This document shows positions 45,399 through 57,442 of a DNA stretch of 64,000 nucleotides, piece by piece; the stretch's first letter is position 1; each line of letters opens with the position of its first letter. The position numbers and the translations under genes were made by a program. Source of the stretch: Torymus aiolomorphi (Eukaryota; Arthropoda; Insecta; Hymenoptera; Torymidae). Location: assembly GCA_036365515.1 (NCBI GenBank), contig CM070873.1, positions 46,853,511 through 46,917,510 on the forward strand, written 5' to 3'. The notes beneath the pieces are model-generated. The model saw only the letters and a list, made by a program, of their open reading frames with translations. It was not told where the DNA came from and ran no database searches.

Positions 45399-46118
45399 CA
45401 CGGAGAGAAATTTTGTAGTGAAAATTACAAATATTCGACACAAAATTACCAGTTTCTATGGTAATGGATGGACAGACTGACAATTTCAAACTTTTTACCA
45501 AAGTGCCTTGGTAAATTTTTTTTTTAGTTAATTTAAATTAAAAAAATTAACTTTTTTTATCCATATTGATGGATATATAGTATTTTAATATAGAAATAGA
45601 AACAGAAACAAGGATGAAAAAACATTAAACTGAAAAAAAATTTTTACGGAAGCGGGATTCGATCCGACGATCTTTGGGTTGAGAGTCCGACGTTCTACCG
45701 ACTGCGCCACAGAAGCTGTTGCCAATAGTCATTTGAATCGCCGTTATTACTTACTGAAAATATGTGTATTGTTTTCATTTTAACGTCGCGCACGCCTCTA
45801 GTATCAATCTTCTGAAACACAATAATGCGCAGTGCGCATGCGCGAGTACACAAATACCAGGTTGTTTGGTAAAATTTATCAGTTTTCTTAGTAAAAATTC
45901 TTAGGTTACCTTGTAAAAATGACTAGATCTCAATTTTTACCAGTGTGTCTGGTAATTTTTATTCCGATAATTTGGTATTTTTTTTAAGTGGTTATGGTAG
46001 TTTTTCCTGGGAAACTTATAAATTGTATTAGAAACCTGGGAATATCACGGCTTTTGATAGTCTATCCATGCGCTACCAAGGCACCTTGGTAATTTTTACT
46101 CTAAAATTTCTCTCCGTG
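45399..46118. mobile_element. 720-bp TIR element (CACGGAGAG type) with tRNA-like insert
   Basis: Perfect 16-bp inverted ends CACGGAGAGAAATTTT and AAAATTTCTCTCCGTG, with TG on both outer sides. The interior repeats TTACCA / TGGTAA words in both orientations (for example ACCAAAGTGCCTTGGTAA and TACCAAGGCACCTTGGTAA). It also carries a tRNA-like sequence at 45643-45716. No transposase is encoded. It lies between Gr loci 1 and 2. Confidence 0.8.
45643..45716 (-). tRNA. tRNA-like pseudogene inside a TIR element
   Basis: On the minus strand TGGCGCAGTCGG matches the polymerase III box A consensus exactly, and GGATCGAATCC matches box B with one change. The anticodon loop region reads CTCTCAA, which would give CTC in a backbone otherwise like tRNA-Arg. 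The acceptor and anticodon stems do not pair well, so it is unlikely to be a working tRNA. It is better seen as a tRNA-derived (SINE-like) segment captured by the element. Confidence 0.5.
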
Positions 46119-46469
46119 TGCCTTCGCGGTTGCTTGACGTGTGCGATGGAAAGTTTTGGAAGTGATGGCCTATGATAGCTTTTAAAATTAAAATAAAGTA
46201 ATTTTTTTTTTTTATTGAGCAAGTAAAATAATCTAAAATGTCTTAAATAAAATAATAGTTTTATAATGAACTGAAAAGTAAGGTTCGTATTAAGTAATCA
46301 TTGTTATGCTTCATTGGATCTGATCACAGCAGTACAATAGCGTCGTGGTAAAGTAAATTTCGTTATATATATATATACTAAATATAGAAACTATGGAACA
46401 ATAAAAACAAAAATATACTACGTTGTTAATGTATTAAGTTTTAGTTTTTATATTAAAAAGATATAAGAG

Positions 46470-46483
<14 letters not shown>

Positions 46484-46537
<54 letters not shown>
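46484..46537. repeat. (TA)n microsatellite
   Basis: An A-run passing into about 26 TA units. Confidence 0.9.
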
Positions 46538-46539
<2 letters not shown>

Positions 46540-46880
46540 TGTCAAACAGAAAAATTAATTTTATTTAACTACCTAATTATCATCAGCATAATCATCAAGC
46601 AGTCATGAAGTTTCATCTCACATTGTCATTTGCGTAAGTATCATACTTCTTAAATATCATTATTTATTTTTTATTTTAAGGGAGCAGGCCTGGGTTAAAG
46701 CCTGAAAAAATAGATTTTTAGTATAATTAGTCAGGTAAAAACAACTTTATACCTTAAAAATTGAGGAAAGTAAGTGTGAATGAATTGGCTGTGGTTCTAA
46801 TATTACTCATTAGTTCTATCAATGATTTAATCTAGAAATGTTCCTCCAAGAAATCTCTAGCATTATTTCTGTATTATTTA

Positions 46881-46881
46881 T

Positions 46882-46955
<74 letters not shown>

Positions 46956-46956
46956 T
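46881..46956. repeat. (ATT)n microsatellite
   Basis: About 25 trinucleotides. It lies where the missing 5' part of Gr locus 2 exon 2 would be expected. Confidence 0.92.
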
Positions 46957-47038
46957 CCGTATTACAAGACATCGATGCAAAATTTTGACACGTTTTAACA
47001 GCATTGTCCATTTCTCCTTCCATCTTTATCGTACACAG

Positions 47039-47184
47039 ATGCGAGCTGACCAATCCGCTGTTCAACGCGATCATATACGTCATAGTAAACGCTGCCATCT
47101 CTATGCAATTGATCAAGTTTGCCGCTGTTCTGTTGCTTCTGCAACAGCGCTTTGGATATCTGCGCGAGCTACTCCAACCGAAAG
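47039..47184 (+). pseudogene. Gr locus 2, exon 2 remnant
   Basis: Encodes CELTNPLFNAIIYVIVNA, then QLIKFAAVLLLLQQRFGYL and ends LLQPK with donor AAAG|GTAGGT in phase 1, as in locus 1. A good polypyrimidine tract and CACAG stand just before it, giving a start phase different from locus 1 exon 2. The open frame extends upstream only to a TGA near 46988. It contains no phase-0 acceptor upstream of the conserved part, so the 5' part of the exon is lost or moved to an unseen exon. Confidence 0.7.
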
Positions 47185-47220
47185 GTAGGTGGTATCGATA
47201 TAGCTGAAAGATCTTTATAT

Positions 47221-47599
47221 CCCTAGTAGAAATTCATCTATATGAAATGGCGAAGAAGTTAGAAAATAGCTAGTAAAACTGGCTAATTAATCGCTATGAT
47301 GAAACGATTTTTCGACCATTATTTGCCTATTTCTTAGATTGACGTAACAACAAAATATTCGTCTTTGATTTACTTACGAATTTCATCTATGATAAAAGAG
47401 TATTAAAGTGCATTGGATGGCTTACCAAAATATAAACAAATAACATTAACTAATAAATCATTTCTTGTACTCATTCTACGAATAATTCAGCAAAACTTTT
47501 ATTTCTCCATCTGATTCTGTCTCTCTCGCTCCTTATCATAACAGCAAGCCTTCTGCTAGCCATTTATTAGTTATAAAATATTTTGGATTTCCACCAGGA
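47221..47599. mobile_element. Probable TIR element (CCCTAGTAGAAA / TTTCCACCAGGA)
   Basis: Starts CCCTAGTAGAAATTCATC, 37 bp after exon 2 of Gr locus 2, and ends GGATTTCCACCAGGA. AT flanks both sides. The ends resemble the CCCTGGTAGAAA family but the interior is different. Confidence 0.45.
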
Positions 47600-48139
47600 A
47601 TAAACATATTGTAATTAGAGTGAGTGCCTTTTGCTGCAACAGGAGTTGCCGATCCTTTGGTTTATAACGCGAGTCTTAAAACTAATTAGATCTGAGATTC
47701 TGCAGCGTGCATGGCTTGTATGTGTAATTAATTTTCGTTGTTTACAAGCTTTACTTAGTTTGATTAGCATTTCTTTATTTAAATTGTGTCACAGTGAGAA
47801 AAAATAGTATAAAGCAGGTACAGACAAAAATAAAAGTCTGTTATCCACCGGATCAGAGTTTAGTCTTCTAATGTATAATTATATGCTAAAACCAAATAGG
47901 TTCTCAATAGCACTTTATCATCTCAGAATTTCTAGATAATCTCTAGCCTCAAAACGTTTGCGGTATTTTTATTTCTATCTAAATAAAAAGCATATTTTTC
48001 TTAATAATAAATAACAAACTAAAGATGATTAAAAAATTAAAATGTAGGTAATTTAAAGACCTTTGAATAAAAGTTTATTATGTTAAAAAATATTGGCTGT
48101 ATCATATAAAAAAAATATAAAAATGAAAATCTGAAAATC

Positions 48140-48402
48140 GTTTTTTGGTTATAAACAAAAGAAAATCAATAAAATTTAAATAAGTTAGTGGCCTGAGAAT
48201 CTCCGCCGAGATGAAAATAAGCCTTATGATAGGAATAAGTCTTATTTAACCAAAATTGGTTAAATGGTTCACACGCACGCACGCACACACATCACACACG
48301 CGCGTTAAAAATTTTCTTAAAATCGACGGATTTTAACAGGTTTTTTAAGATTTTTTGTCTCGAAATTTTTTTCCTCGTTCCAAAGCTTCCTCTATGAGAA
48401 AG
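48140..48402 (+). repeat. CA-associated dispersed repeat, copy 3
   Basis: Shares ACTAAAGATGATT-type AT-rich lead-in, a short CACG tract (48270-48302), AATCGACGGATTTTAACAGG and CCAAAGCTTCCTCTATGAG. It is more diverged than copy 1. Confidence 0.55.
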
Positions 48403-48664
48403 CAAAATATGTTTTTAATGATTTTATCAGATATTATCTAGTATTAATGATGCTCGATATCATCTTTTAAATTATCCGAAAATGATTTTTCTTCTCCGAG
48501 AAATATTAAATTGAATTTGAAATCATCCAAACATGATATTTTCTTTTTATGAGATACAACGACTGTTAATTTCCGTTAAATATTAAAGAAATATTAAATA
48601 TTAAAAATATTTAAAAATTTTTAGAGTTAGGGGTATCTGAAAATCTATAGGTATATAAGTACTT

Positions 48665-49210
48665 ACAAGGGGAGCACCAGGAATGCGGATTCTGGATTTG
48701 GCTGAAACTGTAGGAAGCACTTCTTTATGACAAATAATGAGACACGTGTCTCAGGGTTTTTGTGAATGGGCCTTTTGTTCCGAGATCCAAGCTATTTTAA
48801 GTCTAAAATGAACTGTTTTTGATGAAAATTTCGGTTATATAAATGGACTAAAAAGTTTATAAAAGTAGGCAGAAATAGCTTTAATTTAAGCTTTGTCTCG
48901 TTATAAAATGTCAATTCTCAAAAAGTTATAGGCTGTCAAAAATAGAATAAGAAAATGACTGATAAAATACCACCTGTTAAATGCTTGAAAAAAATAAGAA
49001 ATTTTCAGTGATTTTCTTACTTTAGTTTTGACAGCCTACAACTTTTTGAGAAATCGACCTTTTCTTCATTTTAGACATAAAATAGCTTGGATCTCGGAAC
49101 AAAAGGCTCATTCACAAAAACCTTGAGACACGTGTCTCATTATTTATCATAAAGAAACCTCCTACAGTTTCAGCCAAATCCAGGACCCGCATTCCTGGTG
49201 CTCTCCTTGT
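48665..49210. mobile_element. 546-bp TIR element (ACAAGGGGAGCACCAGGAAT)
   Basis: Arms of about 170 bp are near-perfect inverted copies. They include GAGACACGTGTCTCA and GATCTCGGAACAAAAGG. The arm sequence carries the palindromic E-box-like CACGTG. The spacer is about 200 bp and non-coding. It lies in intron 2 of Gr locus 2. Confidence 0.8.
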
Positions 49211-49992
49211 TAGTACACTGAGAAAAAAATTTTGTTTGCTCAGTTAAGAAACTCTTCTTTGAATACGGAAAAATAGTATACGCACCACGGGTAAAAATCT
49301 CGTGTTTGCCAATTTACTCGAGCTGTGGACTGTCCAAGTTTTTCCTCCCTGGATGCATAATATACTATACTTCATTATAAATGGAGTGGAAACGGAATTA
49401 ATGGACTAGAATGCAATGAACTTGTGGATATTGTGCGTGTAATGGGTGAACTTCCATCTCTTTTCATAAGATGCAAATAATTAACATAAAGTAAGCTTTA
49501 TTCTTTGACAATATTAATAAGACGGGGGGGGGGGGGTACAGAAAGATTTAACAATTTTGCCTTTAATTTGTGATTTTTTGCCATGGTTTTTTTTACGAAC
49601 TAGCTGAATCCATGCGCGCTGCGCGCGCGCTATGTTCTTTTTTTATTAAACATGCGAAAACAATTTATTCCTTATAAGCCGTACAAATCTTTCTCATTTA
49701 ATTTTAATCCATCTTTAATAATTGATATAATACTGAAGCACAGTTACAGAAACTATAAGCTTATTCGAATATTGTTTTCATAAAATATTATCTAAAAAAT
49801 AAAATCCGAGCATAATATTGACATAACTTATTCTAAAGAACCTCTTTTACTTTCCATTCCCATTCTTGAAACCTTCTTTATTGTTATGTTTTAAGATTTA
49901 AAATTTGCTTGCTTTGAATTTTACCTCTCAGTTCAACAACTAATCATATTGCGTTTTAAAATTCTTTCCTACTTCCGGTCATCCCTTTTTAA

Positions 49993-50452
49993 GGTAGTTC
50001 TCGAGTAAACCGAGTTCTGGGAGATTCGTTTGAAAATTTAATTATAGGTTAATTGTGGTATTTTACATTGAATTTTCAAATCCAAACAATCTCAGCGGAG
50101 ACATTTTCGAGTTATAAATTCTCAAAGTTTGCACTTTTAACACGTAGCATATAGGGAGAGTCATCACAAAACGATCATTCTCATTGATTAAAGAAAGAAT
50201 TTGTGGGAAATGTTTTTGAAAAACTAAAATGTTGTCAAGGAAGGTATTTAGAATATTATAGTTAAAGCACAAATAGACTAGCGGAGCCGTTTGCGGTCAC
50301 GCGCCATGAGAGTGAGAGAGACAGCGAGAATGCGTGGAGTGGGGGTATACCGTCCGTTCGAAGAGTTCGAGTTTCTCCCTAGCGTAAACAACACACGCGC
50401 GGCAAGCGAGAGTCAAAACTTTTGCCTCAGATTATTACTTGAGAACTATACC
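49993..50452. mobile_element. 460-bp TIR element with TTAA target duplication
   Basis: Starts GGTAGTTCTCGAGTAA and ends TTACTTGAGAACTATACC, with TTAA at 49989-49992 and 50453-50456. The right half is GC-rich (GCCGTTTGCGGTCACGCGCC). No transposase is seen. Confidence 0.62.
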
Positions 50453-51235
50453 TTAAAGAGAGGATAGAGAATGGATAAAAAGATTAAATATCTTTCATCC
50501 ATTATTCTGAATTAGCAAAAATAACATAGATAATGACCAGGGTTCTCGGACAGTTATTAAAATAGTGCACACAACTGTCGCAACTTTTCAAAAATCGTAT
50601 AATTATTTCGACACGGAGGTAAAAAAAATCCAATACATAAACTTAGCAGTCCCTACGATTCCTTATCTGAATTCAGATCTCTCATCTCATAATGACTCCA
50701 TACTTTGTTCGTTCCTCGCAGCTCGCGTGCTCTGAAGAGAGGGGGATAGAGAGATAGAGAGAGAGAGAGAGATCGCGTGGAAAGGTATGAAGATTATGAT
50801 GACGCAGACCGCGCGGGAGTAGTGGACGAAAAAAGGTCAATAGAGCAAGCGCAGAAAAGACGGCGCACACGCGAGAATCATAAAAGGTCGGAGTGGTGTT
50901 AGTGGGGTGGAGGGCTCCGGGAGGGTTGGCGGAAAGAAGATCGAGAGAGAAGCCGGGGGTGTTGACTCGAAGACGAACGAGCAGACCGGCGCTATACAGG
51001 AATTGCGAGGAGATGACTGCACGCGGCGCGCGCGTGATTTAGAGCTGGCAGTATTGCCGGGTGGAACAAGTGAGAAGATCTTTGGGAGTGAGCTTCGCAT
51101 GCGCTGCCCGGGTGTGGGTATTATGCGCATATCTTTCATGCGAGAGTGCATAGCTGTGCATGCGAAAGGTAGGGCGTGGGGCAAAGCCAGGGTGGGGGTG
51201 TTTGAGAATTCGCTTTGACGCGCGGGTGTTGCCAC
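50280..51235. other. GC-rich segment in Gr locus 2 intron 2
   Basis: GC-rich and purine-rich sequence with GAGAGAGA tracts and a 103-codon frame at 50907-51218 (132 codons on the other strand). The composition suggests a regulatory region or an unrecognised exon. The frames show no familiar motif. Confidence 0.25.
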
Positions 51236-51915
51236 TTTTATATGGAAAGTATTTTTATACGCGTGGGGGAAAATTGGGATTTATAGATGTGCGTTCAAAG
51301 AAAATATATGTGTTATTGCAGAACATATATTACTATTACAATGTAATCAATATGTCCGCATTTATATCGTAAAAATAAAAAAAAGTGTTATATTACCGAG
51401 GGAACCCGAAATACTGCTCGTAACCTTTTAACTCGTGAATTTAAAGTAGATGGTCTTGAATGTTTCTAAAGCACATATTTTTATCATCGTTTATGCAATT
51501 TATATTATGAAATTCGTCAAGTTTGAGTGTTATTTAAAAATAATGCTTTCTAAGAAAAGGAAAATTTTAATAATAAATTACGGAAATTATTATTCATAAA
51601 TTATGTAAAATATTATTCATAAATTATTTAATGGAAATTATTATTTGGAAAATTAATTCACATTATTTAATGTCAGAAGCTATTTTTTAGTTTACATAAA
51701 ACAGAGATTTGTTTCACGATCATTGATTTTCTCTGTATTTTAACAAATAAAATACCTATAGCATCGCATTGTCGATCAACCCTTCGAGCATCAAAAATCC
51801 TGCAATAACGCGCGAGAGGTGGGGTATATTTGCTGAATACGTGGTCCGATCTCGAGTTTCTATGCTCTATTCACGAGGCCACTTTATTCATATGTCTTGA
51901 AATCCTTGCATGCAG

Positions 51916-52232
51916 GGAGCATCGAGGCGCCCGCGACGATTGTCTCGTCGTCCTGCGGCTATCGAGGTAGAGAGCTGCAGATGCAAGACGTCTGGTGGTT
52001 ACACTGTTCGCTGGGCAACACCGCTGATACGGTGAACGAGGTCTACTCGACCCAACTGCTGCTCTGGGTAGCGACAATGTGGATCAATGCGCTCTCGCGG
52101 ATCTACGCGATGAACGAGACGCTCGCTGGTACGGATCAGGTGCTACTCATGCTAAGAGAGGGGATGCTGGTCACCTCGTGTATAGGAAATCTGATGGTTA
52201 TCACAGGGGTTTGCCATTTTACTGCATTCGAG
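51916..52232 (+). pseudogene. Gr locus 2 exon 3 (intact)
   Basis: Acceptor GCATGCAG ends at 51915 and donor GAG|GTAAGA follows 52232. Encodes GSIEAPATIVSSS, LQMQDVWWLHCSLGNTADTV, VYSTQLLLWVATMW and a last hydrophobic stretch ending ITGVCHFTAFE. It matches locus 1 exon 3 in phases and motifs and has no internal stop. Taken alone it looks functional, so decay of the locus must be recent or confined to other exons. Confidence 0.82.
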
Positions 52233-53157
52233 GTAAGATGATCACCTCAAATTTCAGGGTCCAGTCAGTCAATTATAATAAAAATTTGATATGTATGTTC
52301 CGAATATCATATATTTTGTTAGTAACAGTATGCAGTTTATTGCATAGAAATATAATGCAGCCACCTTTAAATATTGAAAAGGATAAAAGGGTTGAAAAGG
52401 TTGAAAATTGACGAAGTTACAGCAGTTTAAAAATTGAGGTACTGTTTAAATTTTGTAATCTCTATTTTTGCGTCTAATATTGATTTGGGTGTGCAGTAAA
52501 AAAACATTTTTTTAAGCAAAATGCCGAGACACGTGTCGTCTTAAATATGATTTAGAATATAGTCTTATAATTGTTAGGCGAAAAAAAATTCAATCTGTGA
52601 CAGCCTGCCTGAATTTGAATGGAATCCGCCTTATATTCTCTATAAACTTTATAGTGTAATCGATGAGTATTTAAATGAAGAATAACATATTTTGTGATAC
52701 GAAAAATGGATCGGAATAGTAATGGAAACTTAAATTGAAAAAATATTATTTAGTTTTCTTCAATTTAATTTACAGATTTGATTGCGTATTCAATGTTGTC
52801 ACGAAGGTTTCCGTCGACGTTATCAGCAAAATACTCGCGATGCACTTATCATGGCATCGCGTCTTTAGCTCCATGGTTGTAGTCTAGGTGCAACAGAGAG
52901 TTTTCATAGCCGATTGAGTGCCATAGCTCCACCAATGTTTTCTTTATGTATTTTGACCCCCTGAATTTGAATTTCTAGAGTGGAATGTCGTAAGATGGTC
53001 AGGTAATTAGTTATAAAAAATTTTTATAAACAATTCAGGAATATTTTTTTAGCAATCTACATAAAATCTCGTATGCCAATGTTCCTTCAGTAAACAGACC
53101 AACAACAATTCTCGCAGTTGAAATTGTAGTTCGAGAACATATATTGACAACTCTCTC

Positions 53158-53688
53158 GTGGAACAGAAAATTCAAGTTGATGAAAAATCCGAAGAGGAAA
53201 GTGATAGTGAAGATGATGAGTATGTACCAGTAGGTAAGAATAAGGCTCCCGAAACTTTTAATCGAGCTGAGTATTTAACCACAGAATTGAAAATGAAAAA
53301 CTTGTTTTCGACAGGAACTAAAAATTTCATTAATCGTCATTGAGAGAAAGATTTTCGAAAATTCTACACTATAAAAGATGAAGAAGTTCCATTGACATAC
53401 TGTTCAGACATAAAAAGATTAGTGGATGAATTTAAAGCTAATATTAATAAAAATAAAGAGAGGAGACTATTTATTGACGTACGAGAATTTACAAATAGCG
53501 TTGGAGAAAATAAAGTACGCAGAACAACAATGGAGAGTTTGCGATTATCTTATGATTTCAACCATGATTTCTCTATCTTAATATTATACATCAATATGTA
53601 CTTTTATTGTGAAGTATTCGATTTAAAGACAGAATTAAATTTTGTTAGCGTCCGAGATAGAACTTTCTTACGCGCGAAGTCGAAATAG
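53158..53688 (+). pseudogene. Fragment of an unrecognised repeated ORF with one nonsense codon
   Basis: Two open stretches in the same frame (53158-53340 and 53344-53688) are split only by a TGA at 53341. The first has an acidic run (SEEESDSEDDEYVPVG) and then YLTTELKMKNLFSTGTKNF. The second continues DFRKFYTIKDEEVPLTYCSD and RRLFIDVREF. Continuity across the stop suggests a protein that has lost one codon to mutation. The sequence resembles ORFs of unclassified repeats in insect genomes, but I cannot name the family. It lies in intron 3 of Gr locus 2. Confidence 0.4.
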
Positions 53689-53887
53689 AACTTTCTTACG
53701 CGCGAAGCTGAGGTAGGACTTTCTTTCTCCCAGTCGACGATTAGTAGACAATGATTTATAAAACTATAGTACATCATATTGTCACTACTCGTCAAAACTG
53801 CTCCGGCGTGCTCTGGTTTACAACATTTCTCAGGAGTTTTTAGCCTACTCACAGATTGTTGTCAAAAAGAAGGAGAAATAGATATAA

Positions 53888-53890
<3 letters not shown>

Positions 53891-53951
<61 letters not shown>
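53891..53951. repeat. (GA)n microsatellite
   Basis: About 30 GA units, 200 bp after the broken ORF fragment. Confidence 0.92.
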
Positions 53952-53953
<2 letters not shown>

Positions 53954-54030
53954 GGCAATAAAAGCGAAGGCACAGTGTGTCAATAAAAGCGAAGATAGCA
54001 ATAACAAAGCATTGCATTTATTTTTCTCCG

Positions 54031-54198
54031 CTCTCTAAAAATAAATAAGTGAAATATCGTTCACTTGTGAAAATATGTGAAAAAATCTACTCATACTTTT
54101 TCACTAGGAAATAAGTGAATATTCACTAAAGAATTAGTCAATTTTTTCACTTGTTTGAACTGTTAAGCGTCTTTCCACTTATTTATTTTTATAGAGCG
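54031..54198. mobile_element. 168-bp relative of the CTCTCTAAA / AATAAGTGAA family
   Basis: Left CTCTCTAAAAATAAATAAGT and right ACTTATTTATTTTTATAGAG are inverted, and the interior has TTCACTTGTGAAAATATGTG words. It is a short member of the family seen at 25539-27222. Confidence 0.6.
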
Positions 54199-54374
54199 TT
54201 AATTTCCAATTACGCCCCCCCCCCCCTCTGTGTCTCGCTTTCTCGCTTTCTCTCAATGAGGTAAGTGTGCCACTTACCTGTCAATCTGATCACAGAAACC
54301 TTATTCATGTCAAATTCCTTCAATGCATTTGTATTTATGTCAAAATTTGGAACATCAATATTGAATATGTAATC

Positions 54375-54907
54375 TGTTACGTGTGAGGGGTATCTTTTCG
54401 CTACTCTGAGTTACGCACTCGGAGAGGTTGATTTTACGTGAAATAAGAAGTCGAGAAGACAGGAAGTATAATTAAACTGTGGTATTTATTCAATACTCAA
54501 ATGCGCGAGAGAGAGGTGTTCTAACGTGTATATGTATATACATCTGCGACGCGCATGAATCGTCGTGATCGTGGCTTCGTAGCTTCCTCGTGGATTGACG
54601 GCTGAAGACTCTGTTGTCGTCCTATCTCGTTCTGGAGTTGTCGTATCGTCTAGACCTCTCTCATAGGTTCCCCGTGGCTAGTAGGAGTAGGAGTAGAGCC
54701 CCGGACGCCGGATGCGCCGCTTTTTATGTCCGCATGCAGTGTCTCCCACATTCCTAATTAATCATAGGTGGGGATCGGCTGCACGTGGAGCTTCGTTCTT
54801 CCTCGCGCCATAGTCGCGGCGCAATGCCGAATGTTCTCGTTGCTTCAAATGCTGAATCGCGTCTTTATTTGTACAAATTCGCGTGTGGAATGCTCCCATA
54901 CGTAACA
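54375..54907. mobile_element. Solo LTR, 533 bp, probably Ty3/gypsy type
   Basis: Starts TGTTACGTGTGAGGGG and ends CCCATACGTAACA, the TG...CA form of an LTR with inverted TGTTACGT / ACGTAACA ends. The flanks 54371-54374 and 54908-54911 are both AATC, a 4-bp target duplication. No internal gag-pol is present, so it arose by recombination between two LTRs. It is in intron 3 of Gr locus 2. Confidence 0.75.
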
Positions 54908-55966
54908 AATCAAATCTGTAAATTTAATTGAAGAATAATTTAATAATATTTTTTCAATTTAAGTTTTTATTGCTATTCCTATCCTTTTTTCTTATCGCAA
55001 AATATACCATTCGTTATTTAAATATATATCGATTAGCGCTATAAAGTTAAAAGGGAATATAAATATTTATAATTTTTGTTATTACTTTATTATATTTAGA
55101 TATTTAATTTTAACTCCGATGATAAAAACTTAAATTAATTGATTGATGGTCGTTTCACCGTTTCTACACTTTCTATCATCAATAGTAAGTTCAGTTTCAT
55201 TTTTGTAGAGTGCGAACATTGTAATTTAAATCAACTATTTGCTATTTATGTATTTATTTTTATAATCTAAATTTTATTATTACTATTATCAAGCTGTTGG
55301 TGTTTTATCGCGTCCCTTCCTTTGATAGCAATATATTGCCAATATAAGTGCAACATGTTACCGTTATCTAGGATTAGATTGGAAAACATGCAATGAAAAC
55401 ATTGATTATTATTAGAGTATATATATTATTGAAATTCTCACACTTTGCTATGGTTATATTTATATAAGTAATGCATTGTCAATGTATGGGGGAAATGTAG
55501 ATTAAGTTTAAGAAAATTCTTTTATCGCCGAAATGTGTGCCATACTATGTGCAATGTATAAATAAGTATTGCTTATGGTACGGAGCGGGTACATTGGCAA
55601 CAGGAAGGCATATCTCCTATATTCCTTCTTATCCGAACAATATATCGACGAGTCGTCATTTTTTGCGCGGGTCCGTTAATAATTTATTTGTAATCAGACA
55701 CTTATCATACGCAATAATTGAGAGCTTAACGAGACTACCAGTCGTTCAATCTTCGGATTTTATTCGGCCATAAATAGATTAAAGAGATCATGGAATTTTC
55801 TCCCCCAACGTCTTACCTAAATCTTTGTACTCTCATTGTTCAAATCTGCTTTATCGTCTTTAACAATCGTTTACTAAATTCTGTACTTGCGCTTTTATAT
55901 TTTCGCCACCAAAAATTCTTATCTTGTTTTACAAGTACCATTCTTCTTTATATATTTTTGTACACT

Positions 55967-56224
55967 CCCTGGTAGAAAATAAACTTCGTTGGTTAGCATG
56001 TTAATCAAATTGAATAATTTTTTCTACTTAAGATTAACATCGAAATTTAATTAAAACTATTTTAATCTATAATTATATTTTAAAACATCTATAATATAAT
56101 ATTTTCACATGTTTTATATAAATAGTTAGTTTTCATCAACAATAGTAACATAATCCTGGTGTGACGTTTTTAATTTGAAAATTGGCAAACAGTTCGCCAA
56201 CTGTTGGTTAAAATTTCTACCGGG
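55967..56224. mobile_element. TIR element (CCCTGGTAGAAA), second copy
   Basis: Starts CCCTGGTAGAAAATAAAC and ends AAAATTTCTACCGGG. The flanks give a possible 3-bp duplication ACT. It contains CGTTGGTTAGCATGTTAAT and CAACTGTTGGTTAAAA. It lies in intron 3 of Gr locus 2, about 260 bp before exon 4. Confidence 0.7.
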
Positions 56225-56486
56225 ACTCTTTCCGCATTTAATCATGAAAGGGGTTTATGCCTGATGTTTATTATTGAATAAATAAATAAATGAACACCCT
56301 AAATCTTCGCAGAAAGGGTTTTTAAAATTAAATTCATTCGGAAATTTTTGAAAACCCGTCTATTTATATGTAAATGTTCGGTAGTGAATAAAATTTATTA
56401 TTAAAAAATTTAGAAATTGAACTTTTATTATTTAATTTTCACATAAGTATAATGATCGATAATCTGCATTTAATTTTAAATTAAAG

Positions 56487-56555
56487 GCTAATAGCATCGG
56501 AAAAGCCGTTTTCATGCCACAGTCTACGTTAATTCGAAAGCGAAGTCTCTTCGAG
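56487..56555 (+). pseudogene. Gr locus 2 exon 4 (23 codons)
   Basis: Encodes ANSIGKAVFMPQSTLIRKRS and LFE, aligned to ANKVGAIVFSPSS of locus 1. The acceptor (TTAAATTAAAG) has a poor pyrimidine tract. The exon is followed directly by GTCAGA, a non-ideal donor, and 17 bp later by exon 5. Confidence 0.65.
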
Positions 56556-56572
56556 GTCAGACATTATCCAAG

Positions 56573-56665
56573 ATTCGTCTTATAAACTTGAAAGTTATTG
56601 CCAGAGAGCTGTATTTTTCCACGGCAGGTGGACTCATCCGAATCGATCTTCCTCTGCTGCTATTT
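56573..56665 (+). pseudogene. Gr locus 2 exon 5 (31 codons)
   Basis: Encodes IRLINLKVIARELYFSTAGG then LIRIDLPLLLF, ending at TTT|GTAAGT. LYFSTAGGLIRIDLPLLL aligns with LHFTAAFGFFRINLPLLL of locus 1. The preceding AG belongs to a 17-bp gap, not a normal intron. Read continuously from exon 4, the frame reaches a TAA at about 56583. Confidence 0.72.
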
Positions 56666-57394
56666 GTAAGTTTCCAAGTGTAAATATAAATTTTTAATAC
56701 AAATTATCTAAAAGAAAATTTTACTTTTACAAAAGTTATTTGAATTCTATATTATATATTTTAGTTCAAAGTGCAAACACTTCGACTATAATATATATTA
56801 CTTTGAGAAAAATTTATTATGTTTAATAACTTGTTTTTTCTACAATTTTTTTACTCATTTTAATAGCGATACAAAATTCATTGTTCTACATTGTAATAAG
56901 CGCAGAATAATATAATCTCTGATAATATATCTCAAAGCATTCACTATTTTTGGGATCGCTCTTTAAATTTACTGTCAAAATTTAGTTAATACTTTTCGAT
57001 TAATAGTTATAGCAATATTAAAATGTTAAACTATGACCTACTAATACGCTTGAATAGCGTAAAGTCCCACAATACGGCCCAGCGCCTAACATAGACTATC
57101 GCGATATTTCAGTTGCTCAAAACTTTTCGAGCAGTCAAAATTGAATAACCGCAGTTTATTATTTGCATACAATTTTTGTATTTATGAATTTCTATTGATT
57201 TTTATAAAAAAAATAATGAGTAATTATAGGGTATGAAGAATTTTTGTTTTCTTAAAGAAATAAAAATGCTTTAATCCTTAAATAGTATGTTTCTTAAACA
57301 TTTTTTATGATTTTTTTCAAGTTCATATTAAAAACGGTTTTTTCAAAATCATGAAATATCATTATTTCTTTTTTTTAAGTTTAATTTTTTTCTT

Positions 57395-57400
<6 letters not shown>

Positions 57401-57442
<42 letters not shown>

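Noticed and set aside
45107..45464. Hydrophobic frames as a candidate N-terminal exon of Gr locus 2
   Set aside because: They lack the Gr N-terminal motif (FGLAPYS-like) and a matching splice phase, and one runs into the TIR element.
49214..49250. CACTGAGAAAAAAATTTTG as another CACTGAG element
   Set aside because: No matching inverted right end was found nearby, so it is only a possible single end.
50837..51235. 132-codon minus and 103-codon plus frames
   Set aside because: GC-rich composition makes long frames likely by chance. There is no recognisable domain.
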